A stretch of 9,233 nucleotides of DNA from positions 1 through 9,233 of the forward strand of contig JAIRLK010000246.1 in NCBI GenBank assembly GCA_031259515.1, given 5' to 3'. Below the pieces are notes generated by a model that searched no databases, was not told the DNA's origin, and saw only the letters and a program-made list of their open reading frames with translations. This DNA is from Treponema sp. Lineage in GTDB: Bacteria > Spirochaetota > Spirochaetia > Treponematales > Breznakiellaceae. Shown in pieces: positions 4,803 to 9,233 of this stretch (its first letter is position 1; each line of letters begins with the position of its first letter). A program made the position numbers and the translations under genes.

Positions 4803-7800
4803 ATGAGCATCATCGATATTTCCATCAAACGGCCGGTAACAGTAACCATGGGCGCCCTGGCGCTGGTGGCCTTCGGTATTCTTGCCTACTTCTCATTGCC
4901 GGTAAGCCTGCTCCCGGAGACAAAAACAGCGGTGGTAACGGTACAGACCATGTATCCGGGGGCAAGTCCGCAGATAGTCGAGAACCAGCTTACCAAACGG
5001 CTTGAGGATCAGGTTTTCTCTATAGCGGATGTGGATTCCCTCACATCCTATTCGATGGACAGTGTTTCTGTCATAACCGTCGTGTTTAATGACGGAAAAG
5101 ATGAGAACCTCGCCATCCAGGAAGTGAAGAATAAGGTTGACGCCATTCTGCCGGAACTTCCCGACGGCGTAGAGAAGCCTTCAATCTCCAAGATCGATGT
5201 TGCCGCCTCGCTGCCCATTATGAACATCGTCCTTGAGGGCGGCATGGATAACACGGAACTTTATACCCTTGGTTCTACCGTGGTACGGGAAGAACTTTCC
5301 CGGATTACCGGCGTGGGGGGCGTGGAAATTTCCGGCGGCCAAAACCGGGAAATCCGGGTAAACCTCGACCGCGCCGCGGCTTATGAACGGTTCCTGCCGG
5401 TGGAACAAGTCGCCGCCGTCCTCGCCAGGGCGAATATCGAAATCCCCGGCGGAAATATCGCCATGGAAGGGGAGGATATACCGGTCCGCTTCCGGGGTGA
5501 ATTTACTTCCCTGGATGAAATCGGGGACCTCGACATACCAACCTCATCAGGGGTATTCAAACTCCGGCAGCTCGGGACAATCGAGGACACCCACATTACG
5601 GTCCGGGAGCGGACAATACTGCGGGACAAGGACGCGGGAACCCGGAACGAAGGGGCGCTGCTTATCCAGATAACAAAGAATCCCAGCGCCAACACCATTG
5701 CGGTGGTGGACGCCGTTATGAAACAAATCCCCCGTATTGAGGCGGCGGCAGGGGGCAGGATCAACCTTCAGGTGGTTCGGGAAGACGCGGGTTTCATCCG
5801 CGATTCGGTAAGCGACACCCTGGGGAACCTCATCATGGGTATTGTGCTTACGGGCCTCGTGATACTGCTCTTTCTCCATGACCTTCGTTCCACGTTCATC
5901 ATCACCCTGGCCATGCCCTTTTCGATCATCTCTACCTTTTTTGTCATGCAGTTTCTGAACATCAGTGTCAATGTCCTTTCCCTGCTAGGGCTTTCCTGCG
6001 CGGTAGGAACCCTGGTGGCAAACTCCGTGGTGGTATTGGAAAATATCTTCCGGTACAAGACCGGGGGGCTTTCCCGTACCGAAGCCGCGTCCCGGGGAAC
6101 CAAAGAAGTGGTAATGGCGGTTCTCGCTTCCACCCTGACCAATGTGGCGGTCTTCGTGCCCCTGGGCGGTATGCGGGGCCCTATGGGACAGATAATCAGT
6201 CACTTTGCCTATACCGTGGTTATTTCAACTATTTTTTCTATTGTGGCATCCTTTACCATCACGCCCTTCCTTGCTTCCCGGATTCTGCCTGACAAGGTAC
6301 GGCGGCCCAAAGGCATCGGCAAAATATTGGACGCCCTGTTTAACGGAACGGAACGTTTGTATGCGGCGTCCCTTTCCGTGATGCTCAAACGGAAATGGCG
6401 GAGTGCCGTGGCGGTTACCGTTGTTATCGCGGCTTTTGTGTTTTCGATGAACGCCTTCACTTCTATCCCGATGGAACTGGTTCCCAAAAGTGACGGCGGA
6501 AAAATTCAGATCGATGTGGAACTGCCACAGGGAAGCGGCCTTGATAAAACCGCCGCCGTTCTTGCGGTAATCGAAGAACGCCTTGCGGAGTATGAGGAAA
6601 CGCGGACCATCCTTAGCACCCTGGGGAAGATGGGTTCCATGGAGCGGGACGTGAGTGTCGCCCGGATCGAAGTGAACCTGGTTCCCAAAACACAGCGTGT
6701 TCAAAGCAACAGCGCCATGGCCGCGATTTTTACAAGAAGCCTTTCGGATATTCCCGGCGCGGATATCCGGGTTATCGCCCCTTCGGAACTGGTGCTGGCC
6801 CAGGGCGCGCCGGTAAATCTCAACCTCCGGGGGCCGGACAACCAGGTGTTACAGGAATTGGGGGATCAAATCAAACGGCGTTTACAATCCCTGCCGGGTA
6901 CGATGAACGTTGCCGTCAGCGCGAAGACGGGAAAAAGCGAACTGGTGTTTGAACCCTACCGCAAACAAATTTCAAGCGACGGCCTTACCGTGCAGGCCGT
7001 GGCCCTGGTCCTCCGATCCGCCGTTGACGGCATGGTCGCCACGGTGTACCGCGAAAACGACGGAGAATACGACATCCGGGTCAAGATCGAAGATTCGGGT
7101 ATCGAGGATATTGAGGACCTCAAAAACATTCCCGTCGTCGGCCCCGCGGGTATTTTCCCCCTTTCCCGTTATGCGGACCTTCATTTTGAAAACGGCTCCA
7201 ACCGGATCATGCGGGTGAACAAACAGCGGACTGTGGATATTACCGCCGAATTGCTCCCCGGCTATGCCCAGAGCGTTGTTCTTGCCGGTGTTATGAAAGC
7301 GGTAGAGGAAACGGAACTTCCCGAAGGGTACAGCGTCACCCAGGCGGGACTTTCCGAAAGCATGGAAGAATCAAACATGAGCATGGCCGTGGTTTTTCTT
7401 ACCGCCATCCTGCTGGTATATATACTCCTTGCGGCGATTCTTGAAAACCCGCTTCAGCCGCTGTTCATTCTGTCAACCATCCCGCTTTCCCTCATCGGCG
7501 TTACCGCCGCCTGCCTCCTTTTCGGCACGGTCCTCAACAATATCGCCATGATTGGGATCGTTATGCTCGTCGGCATCGTGGTGAATAACGCGATTCTGCT
7601 CCTTGATCATTACAACCAACTGAGACGGGAAGGGCTTGGCGCGGCGGAAGCCCTGCTCAAGGCCTGCCCCGTAAAGCTCAAGGCGATCCTGATGAGCAAT
7701 ATCGCCATCATCCTGGGCATGATACCCATGGCCCTCGGTATCGGAGAATCCTTGGCGGAAATGCGGCAGCCCATGGGGATCATCGTCTCGGGGGGCATCG

Positions 7801-7898
7801 TCTCTTCCACAATCTTAACCCTCTGGTTTATCCCGGCCCTTGAACGCCTGGTTACCCGGAGCACAAAAAAACTATCCGGCAAAGGAAACGGCAAATGA
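4803..7898 (+). CDS. RND-family inner-membrane efflux pump (AcrB/HAE1-like) lacking the TM4 relay aspartate
   Basis: A 1031-residue pump of normal RND length. N-terminal SIKRPVTVTMG and TM1 (about 11-31) are followed by a first porter domain, TM2-TM6 (about 338-493), a second internal-repeat porter half starting near FTSIPMELVPKSDGG, and C-terminal TM helices. The TM10 motif is GIVVNNAILLLDHYNQL and TM11 has AILMSNIAIILGMIP. In AcrB, TM4 has Asp407-Asp408 and TM10 has Lys940, which carry out proton relay. Here TM4 reads VGTLVANSVVVLENI, with Ala406-Asn407 at the Asp pair and Asn928 at the lysine position. Related pumps commonly keep one Asp (VDNS type), so the Ala is unusual. Glu413 is retained. 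The ribosome site is weak (GGCGG) and 11 bases follow the adaptor stop, so coupling is likely; the stop overlaps the channel gene as ATGA. Substrates are unknown. Confidence 0.95.
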   Translation: MSIIDISIKRPVTVTMGALALVAFGILAYFSLPVSLLPETKTAVVTVQTMYPGASPQIVENQLTKRLEDQVFSIADVDSLTSYSMDSVSVITVVFNDGKDENLAIQEVKNKVDAILPELPDGVEKPSISKIDVAASLPIMNIVLEGGMDNTELYTLGSTVVREELSRITGVGGVEISGGQNREIRVNLDRAAAYERFLPVEQVAAVLARANIEIPGGNIAMEGEDIPVRFRGEFTSLDEIGDLDIPTSSGVFKLRQLGTIEDTHITVRERTILRDKDAGTRNEGALLIQITKNPSANTIAVVDAVMKQIPRIEAAAGGRINLQVVREDAGFIRDSVSDTLGNLIMGIVLTGLVILLFLHDLRSTFIITLAMPFSIISTFFVMQFLNISVNVLSLLGLSCAVGTLVANSVVVLENIFRYKTGGLSRTEAASRGTKEVVMAVLASTLTNVAVFVPLGGMRGPMGQIISHFAYTVVISTIFSIVASFTITPFLASRILPDKVRRPKGIGKILDALFNGTERLYAASLSVMLKRKWRSAVAVTVVIAAFVFSMNAFTSIPMELVPKSDGGKIQIDVELPQGSGLDKTAAVLAVIEERLAEYEETRTILSTLGKMGSMERDVSVARIEVNLVPKTQRVQSNSAMAAIFTRSLSDIPGADIRVIAPSELVLAQGAPVNLNLRGPDNQVLQELGDQIKRRLQSLPGTMNVAVSAKTGKSELVFEPYRKQISSDGLTVQAVALVLRSAVDGMVATVYRENDGEYDIRVKIEDSGIEDIEDLKNIPVVGPAGIFPLSRYADLHFENGSNRIMRVNKQRTVDITAELLPGYAQSVVLAGVMKAVEETELPEGYSVTQAGLSESMEESNMSMAVVFLTAILLVYILLAAILENPLQPLFILSTIPLSLIGVTAACLLFGTVLNNIAMIGIVMLVGIVVNNAILLLDHYNQLRREGLGAAEALLKACPVKLKAILMSNIAIILGMIPMALGIGESLAEMRQPMGIIVSGGIVSSTILTLWFIPALERLVTRSTKKLSGKGNGK

Positions 7899-9214
7899 AA
7901 AAGCGCATAACCATCAGCTTCATTATTGCATATCTCACCGCCTTGAATGTGGCGGCCCTTGAGTATGATCTGTCTTCCTATCTTCGCTTAGTCGAACAAA
8001 ACAACACCGATATTGCCCTGGCCTACCGGGAAGTCCTGCTTTCCCGTGAACAGGTGAACCAGGCCCGGTCTCCCCTTCTGCCGGGAATCGGCGCGGAGGG
8101 GGGCTATACCCGGAACCTCCGGGATATGCCCCGGTCTACCGCAGTGGCTTCCGCCCCCGGCGGCGGGCCGCTTATCTATCAGGATGTGGACTCAAACTAT
8201 GACAACGAGCTTTCTATCGGTATTGGCGTAACACAAAAACTGTTTGATCCTGCGGCGTGGATGCAGTACCGCCAGACAAAAAAGGCGTTCTCCTTACAGG
8301 AACAGGTTTTCGAGAGTACCCGGCAGAACATCCGATCCGCCGCGAAAAAACTCTACGCCCAAACCCAGCTTGCCCTCTCGGTGCTTACCATCCGGGAGGC
8401 TTCCGAAGAAACAAGCCGGGAATTGTATCAAAGCGCCGAACGGAAATACCGCGCCGGTGTCGCCACGGAACTTGACCTCCTCATGGCCGAAGTTGACTGG
8501 AAACAAAAGGCTGCGGCCTTTACTGAAGCCCGCAGAAACGCCGAAACCGCCCTGCTTACTTTCCGTAATTTTGCCGGAATCCCCCTTTCGCAGGAGATTG
8601 CCCTTACCGAAAACAGCGGGCAAGTCCCGGCGCTTCCCGAACCCCGCGCCCTGGACAGCGTCCTGGCAGGACGGGCCGATTACCGCGCCCTGCTTCTCTC
8701 CCGGGAACTGACGGATATGGGAAAAAAAGCGGCACTGAGTTCCTTCCTCCCAACCCTTTCCGCCGGGTTTTCCTTTGCCTACGGCGGTATGGGGAACGAT
8801 TCCTTAACCGGCGATTCCGATTACACCGCCGCGCAATTAACCCTGGGCCTTAGCATCCCTATTTTTGCCGGCGGCTACCGCCTGTCCCGTGTACGGGCGG
8901 CGCGGATTGAACAGGAAAAAGCGTCTCTGGCTTTGACGAAAAAGCAGAATGACATAGAAACTGCGCTTATTGAAATCCGGCTCCGGCTTAACGAAGCAGG
9001 CGAGCGTATCGAAGCGGCCCGGCTCATCGAAACCGCCGCCCGTCGCGCCCTAAGCCTCTCCCAAACGGCTTTTACCAATGGCCTTGTTACCCAACTTTCC
9101 GTTACCGAAGCGGCCAACCGCCTGGATGAGGCAAGCCTCGGTTTACAAAGCGCTGTCTGTGAATACCGCCTGGCCTATTACGATTGGGAAACAGCGTCAG
9201 GAAACGCGGAGTAA
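7895..9214 (+). CDS. TolC-family outer-membrane efflux channel protein
   Basis: A 439-residue outer-membrane factor that would trimerise into the exit duct for the adjacent pump. The signal peptide has MKKR, a hydrophobic core to about residue 21 and probable cleavage near NVAA. The mature part has the two-fold repeat typical of the family. Repeat one (about 24-235) includes ARSPLLPGIGAEGGYTRN and long amphipathic helices with AERKYRAGVATELDLL (181-196). Repeat two (about 250-435) includes SFLPTLSAGFSFAYGG and SIPIFAGGYRLSRVRAA, with SQTAFTNGLVTQLSVTEAANRL (389-410) as the matching helix motif. The start overlaps the pump stop (ATGA) and has an AAAGGA ribosome site at 7881-7886. It has no lipobox. 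It is the last visible gene of the operon; the remaining 19 bases show no terminator. Confidence 0.95.
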   Translation: MKKRITISFIIAYLTALNVAALEYDLSSYLRLVEQNNTDIALAYREVLLSREQVNQARSPLLPGIGAEGGYTRNLRDMPRSTAVASAPGGGPLIYQDVDSNYDNELSIGIGVTQKLFDPAAWMQYRQTKKAFSLQEQVFESTRQNIRSAAKKLYAQTQLALSVLTIREASEETSRELYQSAERKYRAGVATELDLLMAEVDWKQKAAAFTEARRNAETALLTFRNFAGIPLSQEIALTENSGQVPALPEPRALDSVLAGRADYRALLLSRELTDMGKKAALSSFLPTLSAGFSFAYGGMGNDSLTGDSDYTAAQLTLGLSIPIFAGGYRLSRVRAARIEQEKASLALTKKQNDIETALIEIRLRLNEAGERIEAARLIETAARRALSLSQTAFTNGLVTQLSVTEAANRLDEASLGLQSAVCEYRLAYYDWETASGNAE

Positions 9215-9233
9215 GGCCGGTATACAAGAAAAA

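Noticed and set aside
5381..6704. Long antisense open frames inside the pump gene (up to 159 codons)
   Set aside because: They lie opposite a well-conserved gene, resemble no family I recognise, and are expected from its GC-rich codon pattern.
8244..8711. 155-codon open frame inside the TolC-type gene in another plus-strand frame
   Set aside because: Low-complexity Pro/Arg/Ser composition typical of a frame-shifted shadow; the overlapping TolC frame has clear family motifs.

Overview
The window reads as part of a Gram-negative-type (diderm) genome. It holds a complete tripartite RND efflux operon, a two-component regulatory operon that ends in a predicted outer-membrane protein, and, at the left edge, a phage structural gene on the opposite strand. 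The moderate GC, the relaxed lipobox of the adaptor and the DUF4421-like outer-membrane protein suggest a spirochaete, perhaps a gut Treponema. That assignment is an inference from style and family distribution, not from a diagnostic marker.

Left edge (1-696, minus strand): a head-tail connector-like phage protein, followed by what may be the first codons of the next leftward gene. No capsid or portal gene lies upstream of the connector, so a prophage or prophage-remnant boundary probably falls between it and 903. The 207-base gap (697-903) separates it from the regulators and carries the regulator promoter.

Middle (904-3592, plus strand): an OmpR/PhoB-type response regulator, a two-TM histidine kinase with almost no extracytoplasmic domain, and an AT-rich DUF4421-like outer-membrane protein. 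Four-base overlaps (GTGA, ATGA) join the three genes, so they are probably one translationally coupled operon.

Right (3724-9214, plus strand): a lipoprotein periplasmic adaptor, an RND inner-membrane pump and a TolC-type outer-membrane channel, forming one operon. The pump lacks the transmembrane-helix-4 aspartates used for proton relay in AcrB: Ala406 and Asn407 stand in their place.

The most informative non-coding signal is a set of TAACA direct repeats at 10-11 bp spacing, one helical turn. They occur upstream of the adaptor gene (TAATA plus three TAACA) and again upstream of the response regulator (two TAACA plus a degenerate third). This is the architecture expected for tandem OmpR/PhoB-family binding sites. 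The simplest model is that the kinase senses membrane or envelope stress and the regulator controls both its own operon and the efflux operon through these boxes. A perfect 8-bp inverted repeat in the pump-operon leader, just before the Shine-Dalgarno, may add a second layer of control.
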